In this document: positions 11,659-23,208 of the stretch, piece after piece
Position numbering within the stretch: position 1 is the first letter of the stretch
Layout of the letters: every line of letters begins with the position of its first letter
NCBI RefSeq assembly: GCF_000346465.2
Contig: NC_034016.1
Span: 148,958-212,957 of the forward strand
Reading direction: 5' to 3'
DNA length: 64,000 nt
From: Prunus persica
Lineage: Eukaryota > Streptophyta > Magnoliopsida > Rosales > Rosaceae
Notes under the pieces: generated by a model
Database searches by the model: none
Seen by the model: the letters and a program-made list of their open reading frames with translations, nothing else
What the model was told of the DNA's origin: nothing
Program-made: the position numbers and the translations under genes

Positions 11659-11985
11659 ACATATCTAGACCCTAGGACAATACTTTGGTCTTGATTATTT
11701 ACTGTAAGTTAGACGTAAGGTATCTAGACCCTAGACCACTTGTACCTTCTGCCTTTCGGCATCTATTTCAATGAAATGCCTGACTCAGGCTCATTCTCAT
11801 GAACTCACATTGTTATCATTTTTAACACAATTGATATCAAGCTAAGTTCATATCATAAATAAAAACAGCCTTGCTCCAGGCAAGGACAAATGTTCATACA
11901 TAACCACAGTAAACAAAACAAACAAGTGTTCAAACACAATCACTAGAGTACAAAATAGCTATAACACATCACGAAGGCAACGCCT

Positions 11986-14211
11986 TCAGGACTCGGTCGA
12001 AGGAACATCCTCAGTGGCTGGCTCAGCCTCTGGTGTCGGGGCGCTAGCATCAGCAGGAGGGGTCTGTGCAGGAGGCTCGCCACTGGTGTCAAAGTTAATC
12101 TCCAGTGAGGGGTTGAACCTAACCAACCTATCTTCCCAGCGAAGCTGCTCATCAACCAGTCGGTCCATGATATAGCTCTTCAGCTCCTCTGAGGATCGGA
12201 AGGACTCAATCGCCTCGGCTCGGGCAACAGCCACCTCCTCGGCCCTAGATCTCTTCAGCTCCTCCACCTCCTTGGCCAGGGCCGCCTTCTGAACCAGCAA
12301 GGTGTTCTTCTCTCGGATGGCCTCCTGCGCCTCTGCCATTTTGCTCTTGGCTAGCTCATCCCGCCTCTTCAGCCTCTGGATCTCCTTGTCAGCCTTGGCC
12401 ATGCTGACGTACATCTCGCCAAAGGCCTGCAAAACCAAAACCATGTTAGTCAATCCACACAAATAATCCAACACAAATACATTCAAAAAGGGCCTAAACA
12501 CTTACATAGGCAGAGGTGAGGATCGTCTTTTGGGCCCGGTCGATGAAGGAAGCAGCTGGAGTCCTCGCCAGAGCCTCAGGGTCGCTCTTCACGCCTTCCA
12601 GGAAGACGTTCACTAAGGGCACCTCCTGCCGGTGCATAGCCAGGTTGACCTCCTTCTTCTGCTGGCGTAGCCTGCCGAAGTCTACCTTCTCTACCCCTTC
12701 AGCGAACACGTCCTCCATGCCGAAGGGTAGCTTCGGCGATGCCTGCAGATCAAAGGGCGGCAGCCTCGGCCCTGACCCCATCACATGCTGATGAGCCTCC
12801 TCCAGAGCCTTCCTCTTCCCCAGCACGTCCGCGACCCGACCCTCATCATCATCCCTGGGTCGTTTCCCAGCACTTTTCTTGGCCCGAGACTCCCTCAGCC
12901 GCTTCTGCATCTCGGCCTCATCAATGTCTACGGCCACCTTCGTGCTCCCCCTTATGATGCCAGCCACTGTCAAAACAAACAAAGCAATTCTATTACTCAA
13001 ACTTATAAAGGCTCAGCACACAACAAAAAGATAACCCAGGTACTTACTTCCTTGCAGCAGTCCGGACTCAAACAAATTCTTCTGCGTGACTAGGTTCCCG
13101 CACTCACGCTCAGTCTCTGATAGCTGCGCCCTCACCCACTCAACTTCGTCTTCTTGCTCCTTGGAGATAGGGCCCCACTTCACTGAACCTGCATCAAGAG
13201 TTAAAAACTACTTAGCCATTTACACTGGCACAGAGGAAGTACAGAACCAAAAATAGGAGCCAAAACAACACAATCAGGCATTGGACAATCTTAAGGGATG
13301 GGGCAAGGACCTATAGACTGGAAGTGGGTAGGAATGTGCTGGACAACGCTCTTCCCTGGAGGACATTCCCAGTCCCCATAGGCCAAACACCACCTGTTCC
13401 TCCAGGACTTTTGCGTTGTGGGCTTGTGTCCAATAAAATAGCCCCTCTCCTTCGCCTTTCGGCAATTGGCCTGTACCCAGCCAAAATTCCCCTGTTGCTT
13501 CGAAATGGAGTACAGGTACATGAACTGCTCAAACGTTGGCTCCCCTAACCCAGCCAACCACCAGGCGATATACACCCCATGAAGAAGAATCCAAAAGTTG
13601 GGATTATACTGCCCCGGTGCATACCCCAACTTGGCCAACATCATCTGAACCCACGGATGAAACGGTAGTCTGAAACCATGCCGATACATATCTGTAAAAA
13701 TCATCACGGAGCCATCCGAGGGATATCTGACTACATCAGCCTCCGTGGGTAACCTCAAGCCCACATAGGCTGGCACACAAAAGTCTGTTCGTAGCTGGGC
13801 CAATTTCGCTTCTGTAAGTGTATTCCGCCTCGGCAACGGGACACCAACCCGGATGTCTAATCCCTCTGACACCGAAGCCACTGCTATACCCACAGACCCT
13901 GATGGTGATGCCTGGTTGCTCGAACCCACTTCTTGCGTCTGAGGCAAGGCTAGAACCCGATTTGCTATAGCCTCTAACTCTATATAATTTCTCTGCATCT
14001 CCCTATATGCAGCCGACCCAGAGTCTCCCGATGGCTCAGCCCTCTCACCCCCAGGCCCTATCATCCTACTTTCTATGGTTCCTTCCACCATACCCTCTGT
14101 CTCTGAACTTTCCTCTTCATAATATATATATTGACTCGGCTCTGGACTCTCAGTATCATCCCCGCCGAAGGCAGGGGGGTCAAGACTTTCCCTATCAGAA
14201 CTTTCAGACAT
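11986..14211 (-). CDS. Antisense four-exon gene of the Tat element (putative gypsy-type transposon domain protein)
   Basis: On the minus strand four exons join with canonical GT-AG borders and consistent phase: 14211-13311, 13188-13048, 12966-12506 and 12426-11986. They give 647 residues. Exon 1 has an acidic, serine-rich start and then a conserved block (about residues 135-245) with RLPFHPWVQMMLAKLGYAPGQ-like sequence. I recognise this as the plant 'putative gypsy type transposon' family (Pfam Transposase_28). Exon 3 has a basic patch (KKSAGKRPR) that could be a nuclear signal. Exon 4 is a long heptad-rich coiled coil followed by an acidic Pro/Ala tail. Antisense genes in this position are known from Tat-lineage elements; their function is not established. 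The splice model is inferred from sequence only, but four phases agreeing by chance is unlikely. A spliced antisense message would carry no Gag-Pol frame. Confidence 0.8.
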
Positions 14212-14767
14212 CTACAAATACGGAAAAACAAGAAAAAGGAACTAAATGCACATGCGGAGAGGATCAAACCACAACAACAGAAATTTGACAAATCTTAATC
14301 CCAGGCAAGAATTCTACATGTTCATACAAATTCAAGGTGTTCATCATGTTCATGCTCATGTTCATGCATATTCAAAGTGTTCTTCCTAAGCCTTCAACAT
14401 GTTCATACAAAACAAGACATTTCAATTCAGAAGTTCTAGCGAAATAAGGTCTAACCTTGTTCGTAGCACCAAAAATGGATTGCCGGAAATCACCTCCGCC
14501 ACAAGCACCACCACAATCTTCTCGCCGGAAATCGCCTCCTCTCCTTCAAATCCTCACAATTTTTTCTCAAACTCAAGCCAAGTGTGATGCCTTCACCACC
14601 CAAGTTCCTATTAAATAGCCAACTAAGGGTACCACGTCTCGATTCACGAGCAAACCCTAGCACCCTTTCATCTTTTCCCTCTCAAAACCCTTGTACCTAC
14701 ACATTTTGAAATTCAATTTTCAAACTACACAATAAACCAAAAACAAAAATTTTGAGGGAAATAGGGG

Positions 14768-16063
14768 CCTTGCCGAACGGCAAGGCCCGTGCAAAAATAA
14801 AATGGAGTCCCAAATTTCAAGTTTGCTAGCCTACTCCATAAGCCCAAACCTACTACAGGGCTAGGGCCCAAAATTGTCCAAGGCCAAGACCCAAATTTGA
14901 TCAACACAACGGTCCAAATAAAAACCTGCTCAAGACACCCTTGCCGAACGGCAAGGGCTATGCATGCATCAAAAAGGGGGCGAAAGGAGACCATACCGAA
15001 GCACACCACCCAGCTGCTGCGCCGAGGACCTCCTGGGCTTGCCAAAACTGCCTGCCGCAGGACTCCCAAATCGCTGCCAAGTCCCCTGCCGAGTGGTAAG
15101 ACACGTCCGCCGCTCCAAATTGCTCAGCAGCTCCTTTGATCTCGGCAGCTCCACCTCACGCGGCTAGACCAATTGCCGAAGCCTACCTCACGCGGATCCG
15201 CCCCTGGCCCTGCTCAAAGTCCAGCCCACTTGCCGAAGTACCAGCCGCCTTACTCGACCTCTGACCAGCAGCTCCGTGGCCACGACCTGCCGAGTGGCAA
15301 GGGCCAGCCACTCGGGTGTGCTCCCAATCACTCGTGGTTCACCTTGCCGAAGCTGCACAGCCCAGCTTCCCTTGCCGAAACACCACACAACTCGACAACC
15401 ACCCAATCACCCTTGCCGAACGGCAAGGATCTTCCAAGTCAACTCGGGTGTAGTTTCTCGCGCCTTGCTCCAGCTTGCCAATGACAAGAAAAAGAATTTC
15501 CATCACCCTTGCCGAACGGCAAGGGTCTTCCAAATCCAATTCTCCATCCCTGCTGCAGCCTTGCCGAAGCCGATATTGCCAAAGCTGCCTAGCCCCTCCT
15601 TGCAGAACGGCACCCTCCACCCGTGCTCTTTGCCAAACCGTGAGCTACTCCACCCTAGCTCCAAGTTGCCGAACGGCACCCTCCACCCATGCTCTTTGCC
15701 AACCCGTGAGCTACCCTCAACCCTAGCTCCAAATTGCCGAACGGCACACTAGCAAACCCCAATACCAAAATCTACCAAACTGCCGAGTGAGGTTTTGCCG
15801 AACGGCATGATGCATCATCTCGTTTTTATACCCCCCTCCTCCAACAACCCTAGCCCTTCTTAATTGCCAAAGCCCAACTCGGGCCCAACTCTTGCCAATT
15901 GCCGAAGGCCCAATTCAAGCTAGGCCTTCAAGCCCTCTCAATATGACCTAGCTCCCAAGTTCAAAACAAAAAATATGTGAATTGAGCTAGACCCTTGCCG
16001 AACGGCAAGGGCCATGGATGGTTTGTGGAGAAGCCTAAAATTCCCAAATGGCCCAGCCATTCC

Positions 16064-16114
<51 letters not shown>

Positions 16115-16250
16115 GGCTACACCCTTGCCGAACGGCAAGGGCCATGGAGAAGTTATGGAGGGTTTAAAAAAATCCAAATGGCCCAGCCATTCCCAAAAAA
16201 AAAAAAAAAAAAAAAAAAAAAGGAGCTAGACCCTTGCCAAACGGCAGGAG
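14768..16250. repeat. Field of CCTTGCCGAACGGCAAGG palindromes
   Basis: The 18-base near-palindrome (8-bp arms around AA) occurs in perfect form at 14768-14785, 14939-14956, 15411-15428, 15507-15524, 15993-16010 and 16123-16140. Degenerate or half copies lie near 15082, 15287, 15594, 15667, 15735, 15793 and 16231. The rest of the region is proline- and leucine-rich nonsense in all frames, with no supported gene. The arms could form a hairpin with a GAAC loop in RNA from either strand. Confidence 0.85.
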
Positions 16251-16260
16251 CCATGAAAGA
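15986..16260. repeat. Tandem units of about 125 and 105 bp with long poly-A tracts
   Basis: Three successive units start GAGCTAGACCC or similar, contain the palindrome followed by GGGCCATGGA, and the first two end in GGCCCAGCCATTCCC followed by poly-A (46 A at 16065-16110, 27 A at 16195-16221). The third unit is degenerate. Amplified repeats just inside the 3' LTR are known from Retand-type elements. Confidence 0.8.
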
Positions 16261-16510
16261 ATTGGAGTCTCCAAAATTTTCAAAGTACCCGGGCTCCCCC
16301 GAAGGTCTGGCTCCCCTAGGGACCCAGCTCCCATCCTATCTGCAACATGCCCAAGCACCCAGGTACCCAGCTACCATGTGTTGACGCAACTCCTAGCTTG
16401 CCAACTTGGGGGACTAGGGAGTGCCCTGCGGCTCCCAATGAAGCTGGAACGCTCGGTTACAATTACAAAAGCTCACAAGTTCCCAACCCAGAAGTTACTT
16501 CTCGACCGCG

Positions 16511-16525
16511 AACTTGGGGGACTAC
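16511..16525 (+). other. Polypurine tract for plus-strand priming
   Basis: AACTTGGGGGACTAC abuts the 3' LTR. A near copy, CAACTTGGGGGACTAG, lies about 115 bp upstream. Confidence 0.7.
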
Positions 16526-17032
16526 TGTTTACACCATAATGAACCGAGCAGACCCAGCATCAAGGCGACTAGCACCAAGGCAGCCACGCCTTCTCCCATG
16601 CCGAAGGAAGACACACTTCCGAGGTGCCAGACACCTGCCGAAGCTCTCAGCTGCCAAACCTAATCTCCAGGACACGTGTCGCCACCACAACGGCTTGCAC
16701 AAAGTCCCACATTGGAACTTTGTGCAAAGCTCCCACTTTCACTTCCCTATAAATAGGGAACAGTACCCAGGTAAAACCAAGAGACTACTCTCCCACTTTT
16801 ACTGTTACTCTGCCAGAATTACTACTTGTAATTGACTTAGGCATCGGAGAGCCTTCGGCCGGCACCACACCGGTGTCCGAAGCTTGACGATTGCTTCTCC
16901 TCTTTTTACCTTCTACAGGTCTCTCACCAACCCATTTCACCAAGGGCCTCAGCCCTCTTCTCTGCTGAAGACTCAGCACATCTAATCACTAAGTTGAACT
17001 CAATATTGGCCGGGCTATTTTGAGCATCAACA
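16526..17032 (+). repeat. 3' LTR of the Tat-type element
   Basis: The repeat is 507 bp with TG...CA ends, a TATA box at 16748-16755 and the same upstream 11-bp inverted repeat (16695-16727). It is followed by the target duplication GGTTC. Confidence 0.96.
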
Positions 17033-17316
17033 GGTTCTGAAACCATTTATGAGCCTGATCGTCCATGTTATTCAAATGGGCTTCAAAATAATCAGGCCGA
17101 GCCCATTTAAGTATAACCTTTTTTTTTAGTTATCAAGTTCATTTCAGTTGCAACTTTCCCGCTCGAAAAACCACCACCCTAGGCCTAGAGCTGAAGAAAT
17201 TTTAGTATTGCTACGGTACAGCATCTCCTCCCTTAGGAAACTCTCTGTCTCTCTCGAAACCCCTTCTAATGGCACTGAGTTTTTCTTTGCCATCAATAAT
17301 CATCTTTATTTTTGAA

Positions 17317-17561
17317 TAATACTACTTTTACCACATTTCTATACCACCTTATGTGACAAATGAAGTGGACAGTCACATCAATTAAAATTATTTAATATTT
17401 TCTTTTCTTTTATGATTTATTAACACTTAAAAAAAACTGTTAATTAAACTTTCTTTATTAAAATACACTTAATTGATTTAATTAATGTGACATATGATAT
17501 GGACATGCCACATCATGTGGTACAGAAATATGGGATAAAAATATGGTAAGTGTAGCATTAC
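17317..17561. mobile_element. MITE-like inverted-repeat element
   Basis: The left end ATAATACTACTTTTACCA and the reverse complement of the right end, TAATGCTACACTTACCAT, form imperfect terminal inverted repeats. Matching inner blocks (ATGTGACA and TGTGGCATG types) continue inward. The interior is short, AT-rich and non-coding. Class and target duplication are not resolved. Confidence 0.5.
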
Positions 17562-18019
17562 TCTTATTTATACTAAAACATTGGGATGTGGTTATGTTAA
17601 AGGGTTAACAAATTAGTAAATTTTTTTTAATACAAGCGATAGTCAAGGGAGATAGGGTTTCTCTCTCACACAATATCAATGTGTTATGAGGGTCGAACAT
17701 GAGACTACTGATTTGCAAGTTAAGGCGTTTTTCCATTGGAATAGACCATGTTGGCAACAAATTAGTATTTTTGTTACTATAATTACTATAAAATTGTCAT
17801 TCATTATGTTTTTGATATAGAGATTTTAAGGATTGTACTCAAGTTTGAGTCCCTCTCTTTGGTAGTGTAGATAATTCATAGTAGTTTAGATTATCACTTA
17901 TATAAAAAATAATAATTTATTTTCATTAATTGAGAAAGGAAAAAAAAAGTCAAACAATAAATTAAACATATGCGTGATAGAAAAGTATTTTGATAAATAT
18001 AATCGTAATATATATGTAA

Positions 18020-18965
18020 TATACATAAATAAAAACTTTAAGTCTCACGTAATTTCCGATATGACCCGTTATACGATTCGAAACCTGCACAAAGAAAAAA
18101 TAACATGGACCCGCACGATAAAAATTTGGGTCATTTTCGAGTCAACCTGTCATGACCTATTTAATAAACATGTGGGTTTCGAGTCAACCCGCCAACCCAC
18201 TAAAACACATGTTTGTTTATTAAACACGTCGTGTCAACCCATGTAATATCTGCCAACCCGCCAAAAAATGAAAGGAAATGGAGACTTCAGCACACACACA
18301 CAAGGGATTGCCACTTTCATTCCTCTCCAACACCTTATCCACCATGTTGCAGACAACTTTGTGATTATATACTACATCATTTGATATTTATAATGTTTCC
18401 ACAAGTTGTTTTTCAAAGAAGTAGAATTTCTTTTCTTGTTTTTTCGGGTTTGGACAAAGAAGTATAATTTCACATGTATATATATAATTTGATATTTATA
18501 TTTATAACAATTATATGCATAACTATTTTAGTAATTTAGACATGTTTCTTTATGCATCATAACCAATTCTCACATTATTGTGACCATGGAAAAATTCTTT
18601 GCTTTTTCCAATCAACAAAACAAAAAAAAAACAAAACAAAACAAAAAATCTCATGTCTAATTTTTTTTTTTTCTTTTAAGCTCTCATATCATTATCATCA
18701 ATCTCACTCTCTCTCTATGGTTTCTCCTACTAAAAAAACAATTGATGGAGCTGTTCAAAATTGAATTCCACTAGTTACTAGTTGCTACCATTTTTAATTA
18801 AACAAATTATTAATAAGGTAACCTGTTTAATAACCTATTTAAGACGACCCGAATCCGACACAACATGTTTATTAAATGGGTCAGGTTCGGGTTGAGCATT
18901 CTTGACACGTTTATTATCTTGACACACACGAACCCGACACAATATGACTCATTACCAACTCTACG
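18020..18965. repeat. Degenerate GACCCG/GGGTC-rich dispersed repeat in two halves
   Basis: Segments 18020-18260 and 18810-18965 share words such as TTTAATAAACATG, GACCCG and GTCAACCC, partly inverted. An unrelated AT-rich block lies between them. They look like two parts of an old element; no coding capacity is seen. Confidence 0.4.
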
Positions 18966-19255
18966 CGTGATAAGAAAAAACATATCGCACAGACAAAAAT
19001 GCGTGCAGAGAGACTAGTCCTTAATGAAAAGAGTTGAAATCACACAACAAATTTTCTATTTTTTCTCCTGGTTTTTGGAGAAGAAGAAATGACATAAACA
19101 TAACATGCTTGGGTTCCTGCCGAGAAGGATTTTGATCTCACGTTTATTGTATGCTCCACCTACCAATCATGTCAACTAGAATTTCGTAGTGCCAGATGGT
19201 AAACCTGAATCAAAATTACAGTTGTGAGGCGTGTTGTATGTATCCATTAATTGTT

Positions 19256-19256
<1 letters not shown>

Positions 19257-19329
<73 letters not shown>
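19257..19329. repeat. AG microsatellite
   Basis: About 36 uninterrupted AG units form a simple repeat. Confidence 0.97.
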
Positions 19330-19332
<3 letters not shown>

Positions 19333-20963
19333 GAGTATGATTCCCACGATAAAAGAAAGTGGCAAGAGTAGCAGCAAGCATAGAGCCTCTGAATTAGGCA
19401 TCTAAACACCCCAAAATAAGGTCCATGTCCCAATCCAATCCAACACTTGAAATTAATCTTTCGAATAATATCGAGTGTCCTGCAATCTGTATGCTAATTA
19501 ACATATAACATGTGCTCTTAAACTTGTCTATTTACACCTATATTTCTCTCTTTTCTCACACATACATTATACATATACATGTAGTTGTACACACTCACGC
19601 AAACAAAAGATCAAAACCTTAATATATGTACTATATTATATATACCTTGTTCTAGGGAGAGAATTCCCAATACACACGTAAAAAATATATAGTGCTTTTG
19701 AGGACACCCAAACAAAATGGAGGAAGTTCTCTTATGTTAATGCAGACAATTTGTTGAACCATGAAAAGCACATGATTAAACTGCCAACGCTAACCATCCA
19801 AAGTCATCCTTCTAATAAAGAGATGGATTACAGAGGCCGCTGGTCATGAGAGAAATATAATACCAGATTAAGAAAAATGCATTTAAGGTCAAGGACTTCT
19901 CTCATCCTTCCATATTAAGCGCTTCCCCTCACGATCGCTCGCGTACAGATACTTTCTTAAGGTAATAATGAACTTTTCTTGTCTTCTTTTGAATTTTATA
20001 GCAAGTCTTTTGCTTTTTCTAACGAAGGTACGTAATAACTCATGTGGTCCATATAATTTTGCTCAGAGTCCTACATGTAGCTAGATATTCTACAAGACGA
20101 ACAGATGAAGATGATATCATATAGGTTACCAATCAGCTGTCTGAGCTGACTTCTGCACTCCCATGTATTTTGTTGAATATAGCTAGTGCAGATCACTCTA
20201 AAGATTATAAGCTTAGCAAAATGATACATGGCATGTGATGTACTTAATGGATTCTCCTCCATCTAGTTTCAATTGGATCTTTTTATGCCTGAAAACTAGT
20301 GGCTAAGATATATTGTTGTACTGGTTTGACATTAATTTGATTGATTGTATGGAATGAGCGTGTCATTAATTTTACTTGTTCAAGGTAACGCAGTGAAAAG
20401 CAAAGAGGGTGCTAGTAGGGGAGTTTGCGTCAAAAAATTTAATAGGTTTCAAATCAACATCCCATTTTTTGTCACATGAGCTGTATTTGAAGATGAAGAA
20501 GCACCACCTTTCTTGGTAATAATATTAATGGCTGTTGGGGATTGAAAGCTTAGATAAATGTATTTGCCACTTATAAGTAGTGTAGACCAAAAGAAGATTG
20601 CAAAACATGTCCAGCTCCTAGCCTAGTTCTAGTCCTATAGCTATAGGATTGCTACGTACATAATTTAAAACATTAATATTAACTAAACAGCATTAGACTG
20701 ATGATGTGATAAGATTAAACAATTAATTAATCATCTCAGATCAACTGCATATATTTTTCTTCTTCAATCTCTCCTTGATCAAGCCTTTTGTGTTGTTATC
20801 CAAAAATATGATCATCTTCTTGTATAGGGCCCTAATTAGAAACAGGTGGGTGATCTCAGGAAAGAAGCTGATTGCGGGAATATTTCGCTATTTGATACTG
20901 TGTGCAGGGCGGCTGTGGCGACTTGAAAACGACCGTGACTATTCAGGCAGGAAGAAAATCATC

Positions 20964-21485
20964 ATGAGGGGAAAGCAGGTTTCAGGAAGAGCCATGTTGG
21001 TGCTATGTCTTGCAAGTTTTCTTGCAGGATCACTGTTTTGTGCTAGCCGCATGACATGGACCACTCAACCATCTTCTGATCCGAACAAAGAAGGTCATCA
21101 ATTTCCCATCATTTCCAACCAGTTGAAGAAGCTAGAGGCCTCTGTCAAACAAGATTGTGATCACAAGCGGGTAAGTATTATTACTCTCATCAATAGTCAA
21201 CAATATACGTTATAGATGCTGTTATTCATTTTTCAATGTGATGAGACAGTTCACGTGTAAGTTAACACATGCAATCTCGATATCCTTCATATGATCAATT
21301 GGAAAGTTGATTGTGCATCTTCTTTTCATTCGTTTTTCAACTTAGTCAATGTGACATCTTGCTTATTTATTTTCTTCTTCTTTTCCCCTTTTTGAATCAG
21401 AAATTGGTTGAAGGAAAATCGGAAGATGTCATTATGGGGGAGGTGGCAAAAACCCATCAAGCTATCCTGTAAACTCTATACAACA

Positions 21486-21559
<74 letters not shown>

Positions 21560-23164
21560 ATACATTCGTTATATATAGTAGATTAATCTTATTAACTTTT
21601 CTCTTCTTGTTTATAAATTATATTGAAAAAACAGATCACTGGATAAAACAATTTCAAGGTTGGAAACGGAATTAGCAGCAGCAAGAGCAAACCAAAGATT
21701 AGATGGACAAGTCAAGTTAGACGGAGCATCAAACAAAGCCAGTCCTAAACAAAAAGCTTTTGTTGTCATTGGAATCAACACAGCTTTTAGCAGCAAGAAA
21801 CGACGAAAAACAGTTCGAGAAACCTGGATGCCTAAAGGTGGTTGTTATAAATTTCCAAAGAAAGAACATATCAATGTTAATGGAATGGAATTATAATTTA
21901 TATATGCGGTGGGTGCAGGAGGTGAGCTAAAGAAGCTGGAGGAAGAGAAAGGGATTGTTATAAGGTTCGTGATAGGGCAGAGTGCCAAGCCGGGGGGCAT
22001 GCTTGATAGAGCAATTGAAGCAGAAGAGGCAGAGCACAAGGACTTCCTTAGGCTCAACCACGTGGAGGGCTACCATGAGCTCTCCACCAAGACCCGCTTG
22101 TATTTCTCCACTGCCATCTCCATTTGGGATGCTGACTTTTATGTTAAGGTCGACGATGATGTCCATGTTAATCTCGGTATGTAAATACTTTTGCTAGCTA
22201 CAAGCCTACAACTAAATTCAGTCAACAAATTCAAAAGAATATTAATTGGGTTTGAACTTTGATTTGGTGCAGGAATGCTAGTGAGTGCACTTGCAAGCCA
22301 CCGGTCCAAACCCAGAATTTATATTGGCTGCATGAAGTCAGGCCCAGTTCTTTTTCACAAGTGAGAATATTTTTCACTTCTTCTCCTCTTCCTTCCAAAG
22401 AATTAGAGTCTAGCTAAATGAGATTAATTAAGAAAACAAGAATGTAATATTACAAATTGTGGGTGCAGAGGGGTCAAATATCACGAGCCAGAGTATTGGA
22501 AATTTGGTGAAGAAGGAAACAAGTATTTCAGGCATGCCACTGGCCAAATCTATGCTATCTCTAAGGACCTGGCTGCCTACATCTCCATCAATCTGTGAGC
22601 ACATTTTAATCACTCACTTCGTTTTTCCTTTTTATTTCTTTGGTTGGGCTGCAATTAACAATAACATATGCATTGTACATTTTCAGGCCCATATTGCATA
22701 GGTATGCCAATGAGGATGTATCATTGGGCGCCTGGTTAATTGGGCTTGAAGTTGAACACGTGGACGACCGTTCTATGTGTTGTGGGACCCCCACAGGTAT
22801 TTTTTATTTTACTTTTGACATAAATAGACTGATGCGACAATTTCTTATTTAGTGTGAATGAATAATGTCCAAATGAAATACTACCATACCATATCACTTG
22901 ATTGGTGTCTTGTATTACTCATGGTGAATTACTCAAGTAAAGGGATGATTAATGATGTCGTTAGTGATGTGACGATAGTTGAATTTGTGTTATGTGGAAA
23001 AATATATATGTACAGAATGCGAAAGGAGGGCAGAAGCAGGTAATGTATGCGTGGCGTCATTCGATTGGAAGTGCAGCGGGATATGTGATTCTGTGGAAAG
23101 GATGAAAGACGTGCATAACTTGTGCGGGGAGGGAAATGGTGCTGTTTGGAACATTAATCTTTGA
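20964..23164 (+). CDS. KNS4: Beta-1,3-galactosyltransferase (GT31), KNS4/UPEX1-like
   Basis: This is a Golgi type II membrane enzyme that adds beta-1,3-galactose, in this clade to arabinogalactan glycans. Eight exons join in phase: 20964-21170, 21401-21468, 21635-21837, 21919-22176, 22273-22360, 22469-22594, 22687-22796 and 23016-23164, for 402 residues, the usual length. Residues 10-32 are the signal anchor ([14 protein letters not shown]), followed by a stem with helical repeats. The catalytic domain begins near [11 protein letters not shown], with the nucleotide-sugar/metal motif VDDD at 237-240, IGCMKSGPV, and a conserved tail with [13 protein letters not shown]. The ATG at 20964 gives the normal N-terminus; an in-frame ATG at 20808 would add 52 unlike residues. 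Position next to the PHD gene matches Arabidopsis At1g33430 (KNS4, pollen exine), from memory. The family is certain; the orthologue is likely. Confidence 0.92.
21489..21556. repeat. CT microsatellite in intron 2 of the galactosyltransferase gene
   Basis: A pure (TC)n tract of about 34 units lies between exons 2 and 3. Confidence 0.97.
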
Positions 23165-23176
23165 TTTCAATACCTA

Positions 23177-23208
<32 letters not shown>

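Larger units (their letters stand above)
5175..17032 (+). mobile_element. Nearly intact Ty3/gypsy LTR retrotransposon, Tat lineage, with antisense gene
   Basis: The 11858-bp element has two 507-bp LTRs beginning TG and ending CA, and is flanked by the 5-bp target duplication GGTTC (5170-5174 and 17033-17037). After the 5' LTR come a primer-binding site and one uninterrupted Gag-Pol frame. Then follow nearly 5 kb with a spliced antisense gene, a field of palindromic repeats, poly-A tracts and a polypurine tract at the 3' LTR. A second, archaeal-type RNase H between the first RNase H and integrase, no chromodomain, and an antisense extra gene all point to the Tat (Retand/Grande/Ogre-like) lineage. 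Comparing the two LTRs by eye I find one difference, C at 5665 versus T at 17016, so insertion was recent. It sits between the NPF and galactosyltransferase genes. Confidence 0.96.
17038..20963. other. AT-rich intergenic region upstream of the galactosyltransferase gene
   Basis: No gene could be supported. The region contains a MITE-like inverted repeat, repeated GACCCG/GGGTC-rich segments and a long GA microsatellite, which are annotated separately. The part after about 20700 is probably the promoter and 5' leader of the next gene. Confidence 0.6.

Noticed and set aside
14897..15752. Several 80-160-codon frames on both strands before the 3' LTR
   Set aside because: They are produced by the palindromic TTGCCGAACGGCAA repeats, overlap one another on both strands and show no domain.
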